Shown in pieces: positions 1 to 11,930 of a stretch of 64,000 bases of DNA. The notes below the pieces were generated by a model, which was given only the letters and a program-made list of their open reading frames with translations, was not told where the DNA came from and did not search any database. This DNA is from Erythrophleum ivorense (lineage: Eukaryota > Streptophyta > Magnoliopsida > Fabales > Fabaceae). The DNA is taken from NCBI GenBank assembly GCA_026724425.1, contig JAIUCV010000009.1:17929294-17993293 (forward strand), read 5' to 3'. Position numbers and translations under genes: made by a program. Position 1 is the first letter of the stretch; each line of letters opens with the position of its first letter.

Positions 1-2290
1 ATCCATTTGGTGCTTCCTTGAAGCCTAGCCTCGGCCTAAGCTAGATGGAGCACCTAGGGATAGTTTTAATTTGTTCCAAGCTTATTTTTGAGTCATATAT
101 AATGGAAGAGGATGAGAGGAAGCCTTGGAAAAATTTTTGAAGCCATGGATAGTGAGATGGTATCATAGGTTCCATATTATGGCCTAAAGAAGCAACACCT
201 AGTTAGGCTCCTTATTTTAATTGTGTGATAACTCTAAGAGGTCTAAATGGAGTCAAGAACCATAGATAGAAGGAAAGAATGGAGCCTAGAACTTAATTGA
301 TGGATGTTGCTCCATTAGGTGCATTTTTGGAACCATAAAGGGGCTATTAGACCAAGTTAGTATTTAAGGAAGATGTATAGCTTTAGAAATGATTCCAAGA
401 ACTTAATTGGCTTCCATATATTGTGTTTAGGCCAAGAGAAACAAGTCTCCCATCATTATAAGTGTGTGGCCGAGGAAGGGAGCATAATTCCAAGAGAAAA
501 AGTGTGCTTCTGTGGCAAAGGTAGCTCTCTCCACTTTCTCTCATGCATGGACAAATATTTGCCTTGTCTTTGAATGTGTGTATGTGTGTTTTAAGCTGTG
601 AAAAGTGTTCTAGTATGTGCATGTGTATTATGGTACCATGATGTAATATTATGTTTTCAAATGGTGTTTTATATGCTTGCCTTGGTTTGCTTGAGTGTGG
701 AGAAGCTAAGAACCTTCTAGCTATGGTGAGGATGAGCCAAGAACCCTTGAGAATAGTTGAGACAAAGTCTAGTGTCTCCCAAGAGCAACGCTGAGTTCAA
801 GGCCTTTAAGAAAAAAGGTAAGGCAAGTCCAATAACCTTGAAGAGAATGGTTGAGGCTAATCTACTTACTTGGTAAGTTTATGTATATTTTCTATGACTT
901 GTTCAAATGCCAAGAATGCTTCTTGAATGATCATACATTTCATTATGCTCATGTATGTATTTTTAAGACTTGTATTACATTCTTTATGTGTGATTGAAAG
1001 GGGGATAAGCTATTGGGATTATTTGAATCTCATTCCCTCCTCTCCAATGTCTTAACATGCTAAGTGGACTAAGTGAGCAAGGTAACGGAAGCTACCAAGT
1101 GAGAAAATGAAAGCTTAACATCAAAGTGTCTAGTTTTGTCTCTTTTGTAACCATACAAATGACACATGATGTAATCTTATGATGGAATTGCTGTATAATC
1201 ATTTGAACATGTGTAATTACTCATATATTTAATGTATGTATGAGGTTTGATACCAAATGAATGACAATGTAGTTTTTGGGTATTAGATGACAATAGAAAG
1301 CATGAGTAATCTTATGTATGGCATGGGGTGAGAGAGTGAGTTTTCAATTTCTGGGTTTATGCACCTTTGAGACAAGTTTAGAAAACAATTTTGGTGCATT
1401 CCCACATGCTCAAGTGGTCATGGTTGCCTTGAGCTCAAAATGGACCATTTGAACCCTTTGTAAGACTTAAAAGTGATCATTTTACAACCTAATATCAATA
1501 TCTGACCAAATGAACGAATTTGCTCATGAAATTTGGCATGCATATAGATATTATCTAGATCTTTTCGGAAAGCCAAAGACCAAATTATTTGGAGCTCTGT
1601 GGTATTAATTATGATTTTTCAAAGTTGACATTTTTCTGCTAAACTGATACAGACACTATTTATATGGTCAGTAACTTGGGCTATGTCATTTGTGGGCCAA
1701 ATGATGTCCAATGCTTATGAAATTTTAAAAATAAACTAGACATGATAATTGTTCTATGCCTATTGAGATCACCCCAATTGGACTTCTAAGCAGGGAGATA
1801 TAAATTTTTGAAGTTGGAGGACAGTACCAGTAATGATAGTCAACCTCTGGTACTGTTCTATCAATTTCTAGTAGCTTGCAGCCCCTGTGTGGTCTGGATA
1901 TATTTTTAGCATAAAGTAGATATCTGTAGCTTTCTAGAATGTAAAGTATGCATGATTTCAATTTTTCTAGAATTAGTTATGATTTTTCAAAATTTATGAT
2001 AGTAACCTGAAAATTCTAGCTGAGGCTGCACCATTGAATTTCATGTATTCCATCCATTTGCCCAAGTTTTAGGCCACTTATTGGGATGGTTATGAGTTTT
2101 AATTATGTAATTAAATATGAGAATGAGATGGATGACTTAATATGGTCCACAGGATACCAAATAAAAAATTTATCTGCTACGCAATGCAAAATATATTCAT
2201 TATTTTAATGCCATTTTTTTGCTTCCTTGTGAAATGCATGGCATAAGGCAAGAAATAGCATTAGGCAAGCTAGAAATTTATGGTGTTACA
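1..2290 (+). repeat. 3' part of a long LTR-like repeat (A/B/C superfamily), cut by the window start
   Basis: The stretch from about 420 onward follows the same order of landmarks as the complete copies at 4086-6847 and 13272-16107: a 'gtagctctctcca' block (521), a run of short imperfect repeats built on 'aagaacc' and 'gtgaggc' (about 710-870), a 'gagagtgagtttt' block (about 1330) and a terminal TGTTACA at 2284-2290. Bases 1-480 match the reverse complement of the minus-strand B copies (near 19.4 kb and 29.5-30 kb) better than the A copies, so this is a B-like unit in plus orientation. No reading frame of interest lies inside. The left end is outside the window, so full length and target duplication cannot be judged. 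Confidence 0.7.
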
Positions 2291-2299
2291 CTTTATAAA

Positions 2300-2734
2300 C
2301 ACCTTACAGAGCCCCATGGATATTGTCCCTGGTAGATCCCATTAGCTCCAGGGTTTTATTCTTTCTAGAAGATGGTTTTTCCCATTAGCGCCAAGGAAAA
2401 CGTGTCCACGTGGGGAGAGTACTACTCCCACTTATAAGGCCCTAACCTATGGTCTTCTTATTCGATGTGGAACATTGCAATCCACCCCTCTTTGGGGCCA
2501 ACCTGTCCTTGGGTTGCACATGCAGCTAGACCGACTCTGATACCAAATACCTTACAGAGCCCTGTGGATATTGTCCCTAGTAGATGGCTTCTACCATTAG
2601 CTTTGGGGTTTTGTTCTTCCTAGAAGATGGCTTCTCCCATTAGCTCCCAAGGAAATGCATCCACCTGGGGAGAATACTACTCCTACTTATAAGGCCCTAA
2701 CATAGGGTCTTCCTACCCGATGTGGGACATTACA
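2300..2734 (-). mobile_element. TRIM-type miniature LTR retrotransposon, two LTRs of about 180 bp
   Basis: Two direct repeats of about 180-187 bp (about 2300-2479 and 2548-2734) share blocks such as 'gagcccc/tgtggatattgtccct' and 'cttataaggccctaac', and both end in a 'gatgtgg.acatt' block. Read on the minus strand each LTR starts TGTAATG or TGCAATG. Only about 68 bp separates them. In that gap lies TGGTATCAGAG (2545 back to 2535), the usual initiator-Met primer-binding site, next to the upstream LTR, and a short purine-rich run lies next to the other LTR. The element has no coding capacity, so it would depend on proteins from other elements. I could not find a convincing target duplication. 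It lies 9 bp beyond the end of the repeat that precedes it. Confidence 0.75.
2531..2545 (-). promoter_or_regulatory. Primer-binding site of the TRIM element
   Basis: The minus strand reads TGGTATCAGAGTCGG, complementary to the 3' end of initiator-Met tRNA over its first 11 bases. Its place just inside an LTR fixes the element's orientation as minus. Confidence 0.7.
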
Positions 2735-4085
2735 AATTGAATCTTGTTTAGTGTTGTCTATATACTCTTAAATATGATGTTAACTATTGGGGTTATTATC
2801 TCATCACAAAGCTAACTCTTTTTCCAAGAATTAGTTCTACAGCTGAGGGAGCCAAATCAACAAAAAACAAATAAGCGAAACATTTAGTCTACATATCGTT
2901 TGTATAATTGACTTTCATAAACCTTTTGGGAAAATGTAAATATTAAAGAATTATCCTAGTTTTGGGAAATGTAGTTTCACTTATGTAGGTTTGTGTCTCA
3001 ATTCTATGTTGTACTGATACAAAGGTAGCTTTCTATTTAGCTTAACAACCATATCTAACAGAAATGCAACATTATGAATAAAAGTAATTTAAATTATAGT
3101 TTTAGCATGAAACTAATTATCACCAATTTTGAATAACTCTAAAATGTCACCATAAGCATCGCTATTGTTCAAGGACCTAAATTGGAATTCTATACTCGTG
3201 TCATTTGGGTTTTAGTTAAACAAAATAAAGTATACCAATATAGGACCTTAAGTTGGCATGCAGTCCAAACTATCTAATGTTTGGCTTTTATTAAGGTATT
3301 TAGAGAGGGATTTCTGAGTCTAAATTTTTATGGTGAGTACTTTGATCTTTGAACTTAAATCTAAAAAATTGTAGAATTTTTAGAGTAGGTAGGATCCTTG
3401 AAACCATGCATTAACATAACCACACTTAAGTACTGGACAGCTTTAAGCATAACTTATAATACATTTAGTTAAATAGGTAAATGAAGGAATTAATGCACAA
3501 ATTTTTATGGGAGAGTAGCTGAGACATATAAACTTAGGTCTAGAAATTTTAAGGACTTTTGGAGCTTATTTACTAGGCCAATTAAATTGAATTTAGAAAG
3601 GATAGTGTGCAGCAAGTTCAAACTAGGTAGGGTCCTAAATAGGATCATTTAAGGGGTCACCCATGGGAGTTTTTTAAAACTATTTTAGTGAATTTTCATT
3701 GACATCAGTAGAGAGCATTCCACTAAATTTCATGATTTTTGGATGACATTTGATGGGGTAAAGAAATTACACAATAACAGGCTTCAAAAACAAAGTTAAC
3801 TATGCCTTCATTGTTGCTCAATCTCTTACAACAGAAGAAAATTTGTGAAGATGGAAGAAAATGGAATTATAAACTTGCATTTTACATGATAATATATTCA
3901 AAATTCTCTAGGTATGACATTTTTATATTAGAGCCATGATTTAGGAAATTCCTTTTGATTAGAACTCTTTGTTGTGATTTTCTGCATGTTAAACAATTAG
4001 ACTATGTAGATTTCCTCTTGAGAAATGTTGAATGAGCATTTCACTCATATTATTTCTTGTTATGCATCTGAATTTTTATGTATAA
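2735..4085. other. AT-rich non-coding sequence
   Basis: No reading frame, splice-supported exon or RNA gene is visible. The right end (4081-4085, TATAA) is the target duplicated by the solo LTR that follows. Because a gag-like frame begins just past that LTR (6862), this stretch may be the untranslated leader or LTR of the same old element, but I see no primer-binding site in it. Confidence 0.45.
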
Positions 4086-6847
4086 TGTAACAACCAGAAA
4101 AAAAAGTAAAAAAATTTTCGAAGGGTTGAAAATTTTCTAAGTCTGCTAACTATAGCGAGAAATGGGCTAGCTATAGCGAATGTACTGTTCACTATAGCGA
4201 GAAATGGTCTAGCTATAGTGAGAGTGCCTTCTAGCTATAGCAAGAATGCTTCTAGCTATAGTGAGCGTAGGCATCCCATACAAAAACCAGGGCATTGCTC
4301 GCCGTAGCGTGCCGTAGCGAAGGCAGAGGTCTGGGACTGATACGTGCTCGCCATAGCGAGGGTTAGTCCGGAAAAGCGTAAAAAAAGAGAATTTGACTTC
4401 TTAAAGTACCCCAACTCATCCTTTCTCTCTAAACCGACTTAAGCTTCGTCCAAGCACAGAAAAAAGCTTGAGAGAGAGAGGAAAACTAGGAGAAATCAAG
4501 AGAGGGAAGGGAAGCTAAGGAAGAAAGGTGAGAACCTTTAAAGCTCTTCATGCTCCTTCTTCTTGATTTTATTCTTCTCCTTCTAAGCTCCCTTTTCCAT
4601 GAGTTGATGAGTAAGAAAGTTTTATTCTAACCTAGAGGGAGCAAGAAACTCATGTAACTTCACTTCCTCCTCTTTGCTTTCCTTTCTTGAGAGCTTGAGA
4701 GAGGAAAGAGAGTTAGTGGCATTCTAGAGAGAGAAACCCTAGTTTCTCTTCAGGAATAAAGTGTTAAGAGAGTAATTCCATGCTCCTTGTGTGTCTAGGC
4801 TCAAGAGAAGCACTCTCATCTAGTGGTAATTGTGAAATTAACAAGGGAGGAGACAAATTGAAAGGGAAAGCTTGTGATTAGCCAATAAGGTAGCTCTCTC
4901 CACCTTCTCTCATGCATAGATGTGTGCTTACATTGTCTTGCATGTGTGTATGTATGCTTTTAAACCATAAAACGTATGCTAGCATGATGATGCCTTATGT
5001 ATTTCAATGATATTTTATATAATTGCTTTGGTTTGCTTGAGTATGGAAAAGCCAACAACCCCCTAGCCATGGTGAGGATGAGCCAAGAACCCTAAAGTTG
5101 GTTGAGACAAAGTAAAGAGCCTCCCAAAAGTGAGGTTGACTCCCAAGAGTAAGGTTGGGTCCAAGAACCTCTTAAAGAATGGGTGAGGCAAGTCCAAAAT
5201 CCACAAGTAAATGGGTGAGACTAATCCACTTGCTTGGCAAGCCTTTGTATGTTATGTATGGCCTACTCAAATGTTGAAAATGCTTTTCTTATGATTTCAC
5301 ATGCTAATATGCCCATGCATACATTTGTGAGACTTGTTTGCATACTTTATGTATAATTGAATGAGAGATGAGCTATTGAGATTCTTTGAATCTCACTCCC
5401 CTTCTCCACCATCCTAACATGCTAGGTGGACCAAGTGAACAGAAACATGGGAGCCACCAAGCTTGAAGCTAGGGAATTCGGTGAAGAAATTATAAAATAT
5501 CCATTTTGTCACCGTTATGTTGCTAAAGGATGTAATCTAATGATGTATATGTTGTAGGCACTTATGAATACTTGTAAATAGATGTACTCATTGTATATGT
5601 ATGAGAATTAGAACTATAGTGCATGATGTAGCAAGTTTCGGTATGAATAGTAAGATCTTAGCATTATGTACATGGTGTATGCATTGGTGTGGGAGAGTGA
5701 GTTTTGTAAGTTTGGGTTGTTAGACATTTGATCCATGTTTGATAGCATATATTAATGCTTTCCCATGTGCTCATAGAGCCTTAGAGGTAGGAGAAGCAAA
5801 GTTGAACCCTAATAGCCCTCTTGTAACATAAAAATGGGTCACTTTGCCCCGTGATGTCCAATTCTTACCAAATGATCTCTTCTTGCCTTGAAATTTGGCA
5901 TGTGACTAGATTTTGTCTAGATATTTTTGGGAAGCTAAAGATCAGGTCATTTGGAGGTCTGTGGAATTTTCTATGATTTTTCAAAATTGGTATCAGAAAT
6001 TCGGATTTGCTTAAGCACTGTTCATTTGGTCAGTTGTGAAATTGTGTCATCCGAGGGGCAAACGTAGTTTAATAGCTACGAAATTTTATAGACAGAAGCT
6101 AGACAGTCACAGTGACTTGTAGCAACTAGAAGCATCTCATTTGTAGGTCTAGAGAGGAAGATATGCATTTTCAAAGTTTCTACCTAGTATCAGTCATCTT
6201 GCCTGACCAGAGGTACTGTTCTATCGATTTCTGGGAGTTTGGCTTGATGAACTGATCTGGAGACATTTTTTCTCTCTATTTAACATCCACATATTTCCAT
6301 AATGGTATCATTTGCATGCATTATATTTTTTTGGAATTAGTTAGATATTTTTGAAGTTCATATCAGTAAACTGAGATAGTATCAGAACCAGTCCGACCTC
6401 CAGACCAATTTGCATGTCAAACGTCCTGTGTGTGAGATTTCATGACTTGCACATATTTTTATCATGAAGTAGACATCCCAATATTTCCATAATGACTGAG
6501 ATTACATGTTTTTAATTTTTCTAGATTTAGTTGTGATTTTCCAAACTTTGCCCAGAAATGAGGCCAAGCCTAGCCGAAAATGAACATGCATGTTCCATAC
6601 CTCTTTTTGGTTTCCATGGGCTGAAAGCATGTTTTTGGGATTGAAATGAGTTATAATGGTGTAATTAAATATGAGGATGCATAGAATGAGCTCACACGGT
6701 CCATGTGACACTGAAATGCATTTTTAACCATGACACAATGCTAAGAAAGTGTATGAATCCAATGAGGAAGATCTCATTTTATTCTTCCTATATCTCATAT
6801 GAGCATGTAAGGCATGATGGGTATGAGCTAGAAATGATGGTGTTACA
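4086..6847 (+). mobile_element. Solo LTR, subfamily A copy 1 (2762 bp) with 5-bp target duplication
   Basis: The unit begins TGTAACAACC and ends GGTGTTACA, so it has the TG...CA ends of an LTR with a 7-bp inverted terminus (TGTAACA/TGTTACA). It is bounded by TATAA at 4081-4085 and TATAA at 6848-6852, a perfect 5-bp target duplication. A second copy at 13272-16107 aligns along its whole length. No gag or pol frame lies inside. The simplest reading is a solo LTR left by LTR-LTR recombination of a large Ty3/gypsy-type element; a non-autonomous non-coding element is the alternative. Landmarks in order: a CTATAGCGA minisatellite (4150-4375), a 'gagagagagg' block (about 4470), the 'gtagctctctcca' block (about 4890) and the 'gtgagg' repeats (5060-5220). 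Confidence 0.85.
4150..4375 (+). repeat. Degenerate minisatellite built on CTATAGCGA inside solo LTR A1
   Basis: About nine imperfect repeats of a palindromic core (CGCTATAGCG and variants GCTATAGTGAG, GCCGTAGCGA), spaced roughly 20-35 bp. The same array is present in the related LTR at about 13367-13615 with different copy numbers and spacing. The stretch is more GC-rich than its surroundings. Confidence 0.75.
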
Positions 6848-6861
6848 TATAACAGGTTAGT

Positions 6862-7250
6862 ATGGCTTTGAGGAGAACTCAAATTAAGATTTTAAAAGAA
6901 GTAATAGCAACCATATAGTCTATGTCAGATAGGCTAGAAGAACAAGCAGTCAAACAAGCTGCCAACACTAAGGCACTTGAGCAAGTACAGGAAGCTTTAA
7001 GGAAGAGAGATGAGGATAGAAATGTAGAGAATAATTCCATAAAAGTGGGTGAATAAACAAAAAACCATGAGGCACATCGAGAAAGGGAGCTTAGAACCCT
7101 ATACTACTAGTTTTATCCCATTTCTAGAAAGTCCATCACTTAGTATTTCAAGGAGTAAGACCCCATTAAGGTGGAAAGGTGGATTATGCATTAGAAAAAA
7201 TATTCAGGGTCAAGGATTGTTCAAATAAATTAGGTTGAAAAAGAATTGAA
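6862..7250 (+). pseudogene. Broken retroelement gag N-terminus (Ty3/gypsy-like)
   Basis: A frame opens at ATG 6862, reads MALRRTQIK, hits a stop after about 18 codons, and continues with a Glu/Lys/Gln-rich helix-like stretch (SMSDRLEEQAVKQ... to about 7055). More stops follow, then a part reading about KVERWIMH.KKYSGSRIVQ (7170-7230), which resembles the start of a plant gypsy gag capsid domain. The frame is cut at about 7256, where the inverted repeat begins. The A1 solo LTR ends 15 bases before the ATG, so it landed in the leader of this element. Family assignment rests on pattern only. Confidence 0.45.
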
Positions 7251-7256
7251 ATATAG

Positions 7257-10200
7257 GGTGCAACCTAGATCATTTCCCTTGGAAATGGATTTCAATATTT
7301 AATTGAGTTTTTTAGGTGTAAAAGAACTCTAATAGCTACCAATTAAAGGAGGGTTTGATTTAATTAAACTAACTAAAATTAGAATGAATTAAAATTCCTA
7401 ACTACTATTTAAATGCATGAACTAAGAAGTGAATGATAAACATGTGACTAGCTTTGGGTTAATCCCTTAGTATTTACTATCCTCATCTTAATTCAATTAT
7501 CATTGATTCTGGTCTAAAAGTCCCAATTTGTGTTCATGGCAATATATCTTGGGTTGCCACACAAGATTCAAGAGACTAGCAATTTGATGTTGAATTGAAA
7601 CCTTAACTCTGCATTAAATTACTAATTATTATTATTATGATCAATGAACACTAAATTTGATTGATTAATTAGCCTATGAATTATCACCTTAGAATGTTCA
7701 ATTAACTAATTAAACTCCAAGGAGACCTTAAATTAGACATTCAAGTACATAATTTCTTGCATGCATTTGATCAAATACCTTAATTGAATACATGGATAAT
7801 TGAAGGTTAATAAAAAATTTAGCACTTAATCCAATTCATTTATCATTAAATACTCTCCTAACTAATGTCTAACCAGTCACTAATTACAAACCACATCAAT
7901 CTTAGTCAATTACAAGCTTAACCAAGTAAGTACAAGAACAAGAATTGATGTAGAAAGAGAGAGAAAATAAAATAAAAAACTTAGCCAACATCCTCTTAAT
8001 AATCTCCTTAGATTTAAGCTTCAATCTAAGGTTATCATCCAAGCTAGCCACAAGATGGAGTTAGTGCTTCATGGATTGCAAAATGGAGGAGAAAAAAATG
8101 AGTGGAGGGGTTACAACAGAATGGGAAAGAATGAGAGTGAATGGACAATGGATGGATGTGTGTTGTGAATGAATGAAGTGTGTATTTTGGATGCTACCCG
8201 AGTCCTTTAATCCCCATTCCCTCTAATCACATGCTCCTCATTTAACTCTTTCATGTGCCCATGGCTAATGTGTTTATAGTGAACCTATGCTTATTACTTA
8301 ATGCATGTATCAGAAAGTGGGCCCCCATAAGTATATAATTCATCCAACCAGCCACATGAATTTCTCCTCCATGTATCATTCATTCCTTCATTCCTACCAC
8401 AAACCTGTAGTTACATTTGCTACTCCTTCATTCCCTAAAACCATAGACTAATCTTCACCCGTGCTTCCCACATGATGCTTCAATCATACTATATATCATG
8501 TCTTGTTTCCTCTTGGCTGCCTTACATGTTTGTTCCTCCTTGCTTCTCACATAACTTCTCCTTAGCTCATTCAACTCATGCTTCTTTCCTTCACACAATC
8601 CCCAAGCCTCTATTGATGCTTCATTTAATCTTCTCCACATCCCAATCTCTCATGTGAGCTGCTTGTGCGTTTATATGTGTAAAAGAAGTGAGCTGGAGGT
8701 GCTTCTCTTCTCTTTACATGACTCCACGAGAGAATGGAGCATCATCTTTCTCATGTGTATCTTGTGCTCATCCAGTACCTTTTGCCCTTCTTCTCCCAGT
8801 CTGTGACGTGTCAATCTCTATACTTCTCTATTCATCCTCAAGCTTCCCTCATAATTTGGTGCTACCCCCTGGACGTTGGAATGTATGTGGGTGAATGATG
8901 TGAAGCTTGCTCTTGCAGAAATAACAGAACCCGTGTACTATGTGTGAGTATGTGAAGAGTGTGGATTGGTACTACGTGGAGCTTAAGTGTAATGCTATGT
9001 TGCATAACCTTGCATTGTCTTGGCCCTACGTACAAAAACCCGTGAGTGTGATTTTGTGAGTGAAACCATGACCTTTATGTGTAATGGGTGTATGCTTCTT
9101 ACGTTCTGGTTTTGTGTGAAGTGTAGGGGCTTTGTGTGAGTGATGAGAGTGATTATATTAGAGTGTGGACCAACCATATCATGACCCTGAGAGTGAATAT
9201 TCCATGCAGCAATGTGTGAGTGTATTTTGGAGAATGTCGTTGATGAATGCTAGTTTTATATACATGAATCCTCTTAATTTTGGCACTTTAATAATTAAAT
9301 ATAGCTTAATGGATGTAATTGAAATGAATTTGATTTTAATTGGCCATTTTCCACATTTTAGGAATTAATTTACAAATTATTGAGTTTTAATGCATGAATT
9401 TCTTTTAAATAATTTTATAGATATTCTTATGTGATTTTTGTCTATTTATTCTTGCAGAATTTCTGATGGGCAATTAGCATTTAAATAGGAGATTGGTTTC
9501 GAGAAGAGGTGGAAGTTTTCAAAGTCCAAGGAAGCAACATTAAGAAAACATGTGAGAGGGGAGCATTCATGGAAAGTAAGAAGTGTGAAGAAGAAGCTAT
9601 GGTTGAGGGATTTTTGGATAGGAGAAGATGCACAAACTCATGTTGAAGTAACACACTCCACACTCATGCAACACTCTAGCGTTTAGGACTCTTAACTTCA
9701 TTCACCCACATCAAACATCAATCATGTCACAACAACAATACGTAGAAATACAGGTTTGAGAAGAAGAGATAAGCTACAATTTTGTGAAGGAAAATGAGGC
9801 GACGAGTAGAGAGGCTCAAATGCAGAATAGAAGAAGATAGTCTCGGGTTTAAGAGGCAGAATGTGCCACGGTTTGAGTGGGAAGAAACGCAACTGCACAA
9901 GGAGAAATAAACAAGTAAGATTCTGACATGGAAATTATGTAAGAAGCAGTTGCATGAGGAAGAACAATGCAAGAAGAAACACGTATACAGCTTTCATACG
10001 TCCAGCAGCTTACAAACACGAGCAGAAAGTGAAGTATGTGAGAGTAAGGTAACTTGTGTGAGGAGTACGTGGCAAGGGGGATGAGAACCACTTGAAGAAG
10101 AATTAAACAGACAGCGACATCATTAGAAGGCATGGGTTAAAGCATGCAGCAATTCATTCATAGGGCAGAATCTAATTATGAAGAGAACACATGGGTAGAA

Positions 10201-11345
10201 CGTGGAAGATGATGTGGGATGAAGGAAGCATGGGCACGTGGTTTAATAAAAGGCAAGGCTAAAGCTTCTGATTGAAGAGGGGGGCTGAGCACGTGACCAT
10301 TAAATGAAGCATGTGAATGAGCTAAAGAAGGGCACGTGAATTATTAAATCATTCGGGCAGAGGGCAACCACACATCATGCATTATTCCATTGAATAAAGA
10401 CTCATTCCATCCACGCCATTCCATCATCACAATCCATCGTCATTCCTCCACCCTCTTCACCATGCAGTAGTCATTTCCTCCATTTTTCTTACTTCCATCC
10501 ATCCATCCAATGAAGCTCTAATCCTCTCTTGTGGTTAGCTTAGAGAAAAGTCCTTGGTTGAAGCTTGAGTCCATGGAATAGCAAATGATTTTAGCTAAGC
10601 TTCCTATTTTATTTTCTCTCTTTCTACATTAATTGTTGTTCTTAAACTTGCTTGGTTAAACTTGTAATTGACTAAGATTAATGTAGTTTATGATTGATGG
10701 CTGGTTAGACATTGATTAGGAGAGAATTTGAATGATTATTTGATTAATTTTAGTGCTGAATTTTCATTATTCTTTAATTTTTCATGTATGCCATCAAGGT
10801 GTTCGATAAAATGCATGAGTGAGATTGTGTGTTTAATTATTTGATTTGAGGATTCCTTGAAGTTTAATTGGTTAAATTAAACATCCCAGGGTAATAATTT
10901 AGAGGATAATTAATTGATTAATCAATCAAATTGAAGTGTTCATTGATTCTAAAGGCAAGAATTAATGATTTGGTGTGAGATTGAGATTTCAATTTAACAT
11001 TAGATTGTTAATCTCTTTAATCTTAAGTGGTAACCCAAGATAATATATATTAGACATAATTAGAGACTCTTAGATCAAAATTAATCACAATTGAATTAGG
11101 ATAAGGATAGTAGATACCAAGGGACAAATCCAAAACTAGTCACATGTCTATTGTTCACTCTTTAATCCATGCAATTAGGTAGTAATTAAGAGTTTTAATT
11201 CAATTTCATTTTACTTAGTTTCATTAGATCAAACTCCCCTTTAGTTAGGTAATTTTTAGAATCTTTTTTACACTTAGAAAACTCAATTAAACATTAAATT
11301 ATATTTTCATGGGAGATGATCTAGGTTGTGCCACTAACTACGAAA
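7257..11345. repeat. Large inverted repeat (about 4.1 kb), two diverged arms of about 1.1 kb or more
   Basis: The left arm runs rightward from 7257 ('gcaacctagatcat') and the right arm runs leftward from about 11343 (reverse complement 'acaacctagatcat'). Reading inward the arms stay collinear: 'aattgagtttt' blocks, 'catgtgactag' at about 7440 and the complement near 11140, 'cttagtcaattacaag' at about 7900 and the complement near 10680, a run containing 'gagagaaaataaaata' near 7955 and the complement near 10610, and 'aagctagccacaaga' near 8041 and the complement near 10530. Similarity by eye is around 80 percent and fades near 8400 and 10200. The central 1.8 kb holds only short frames with no recognisable product. 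The right arm runs into a gypsy-type primer-binding site 54 bases later, so the arms are probably LTR sequence of one family lying in opposite orientations. Confidence 0.75.
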
Positions 11346-11398
11346 TTTAATCTTACCTAGTTTTATTTTGGAGGTTACGCGACACAACCATCAAAATT

Positions 11399-11416
11399 TG
11401 ATGCCGTTGTTGAGGA
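11399..11416 (+). promoter_or_regulatory. Decayed primer-binding site of an Athila/Tat-type gypsy element
   Basis: The sequence TGATGCCGTTGTTGAGGA differs from the widespread plant motif TGGCGCCGTTGCCGGGGA, as I recall it, at five positions, and all five are C-to-T or G-to-A transitions. This is what decay of a methylated element would give. It lies just past the right arm of the inverted repeat, as expected for an LTR/internal boundary. Confidence 0.6.
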
Positions 11417-11419
11417 ACT

Positions 11420-11930
11420 GGATTCTCAATTGTTTAAAAAGGATTTCTAAGTATTTTAACTCTATTTTTGTTCTATTTTGGTTTAATTTTTCCTCTATTT
11501 TGAACTTAGATTTTGGTAATTTCGTTGTTATGTGTCAATTGGTCTGCTTACTGGAATTTTTGTTTGAAGTGTCCAGAAAATTCTCAAACTTTTTTTTTAA
11601 GATTTTTGGGTGTTTTAAGAAAAAGTAATAGCAAAGCTATTGGTGCACTATTTTTTGGCCAAATTTCAACGTTTAAGGCACTTTTCTAATTTTTTAGTAT
11701 TTTTTTAAATTTTTTAAGGAATTTTTCAATTTTTGTGGACTTAATTTTTTTTAATTTTTTATGAGTTTATTTTGTGTGATTAACCTCTGTTTTTAAGTAT
11801 TTTTTATGTTAGGTAAGTCTTAGCTTCATTGGATTTTCATTTTTTTAATTTAGAAGTAATATTAGTTGTAGTTTCTCAATGATTTGTTTTGTGCTAAAAT
11901 TGATTGTACTTCTCATATTATTTGCTTTAA
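11420..11930 (+). other. T-rich leader between primer-binding site and first reading frame
   Basis: Strongly T-rich sequence with many 'ttttt' runs and no usable frame. Its place between a primer-binding site and a start codon fits the untranslated leader of a gypsy element. Confidence 0.45.

Noticed and set aside
2300..2734. Cassandra element (TRIM with 5S rRNA in the LTR)
   Set aside because: The LTR start is similar, but I see no 5S rRNA-like internal promoter boxes in the LTRs.
4150..4375. CRISPR-like array
   Set aside because: The repeated core is short and degenerate, spacers are irregular, the organism is a plant, and the array lies within an LTR.
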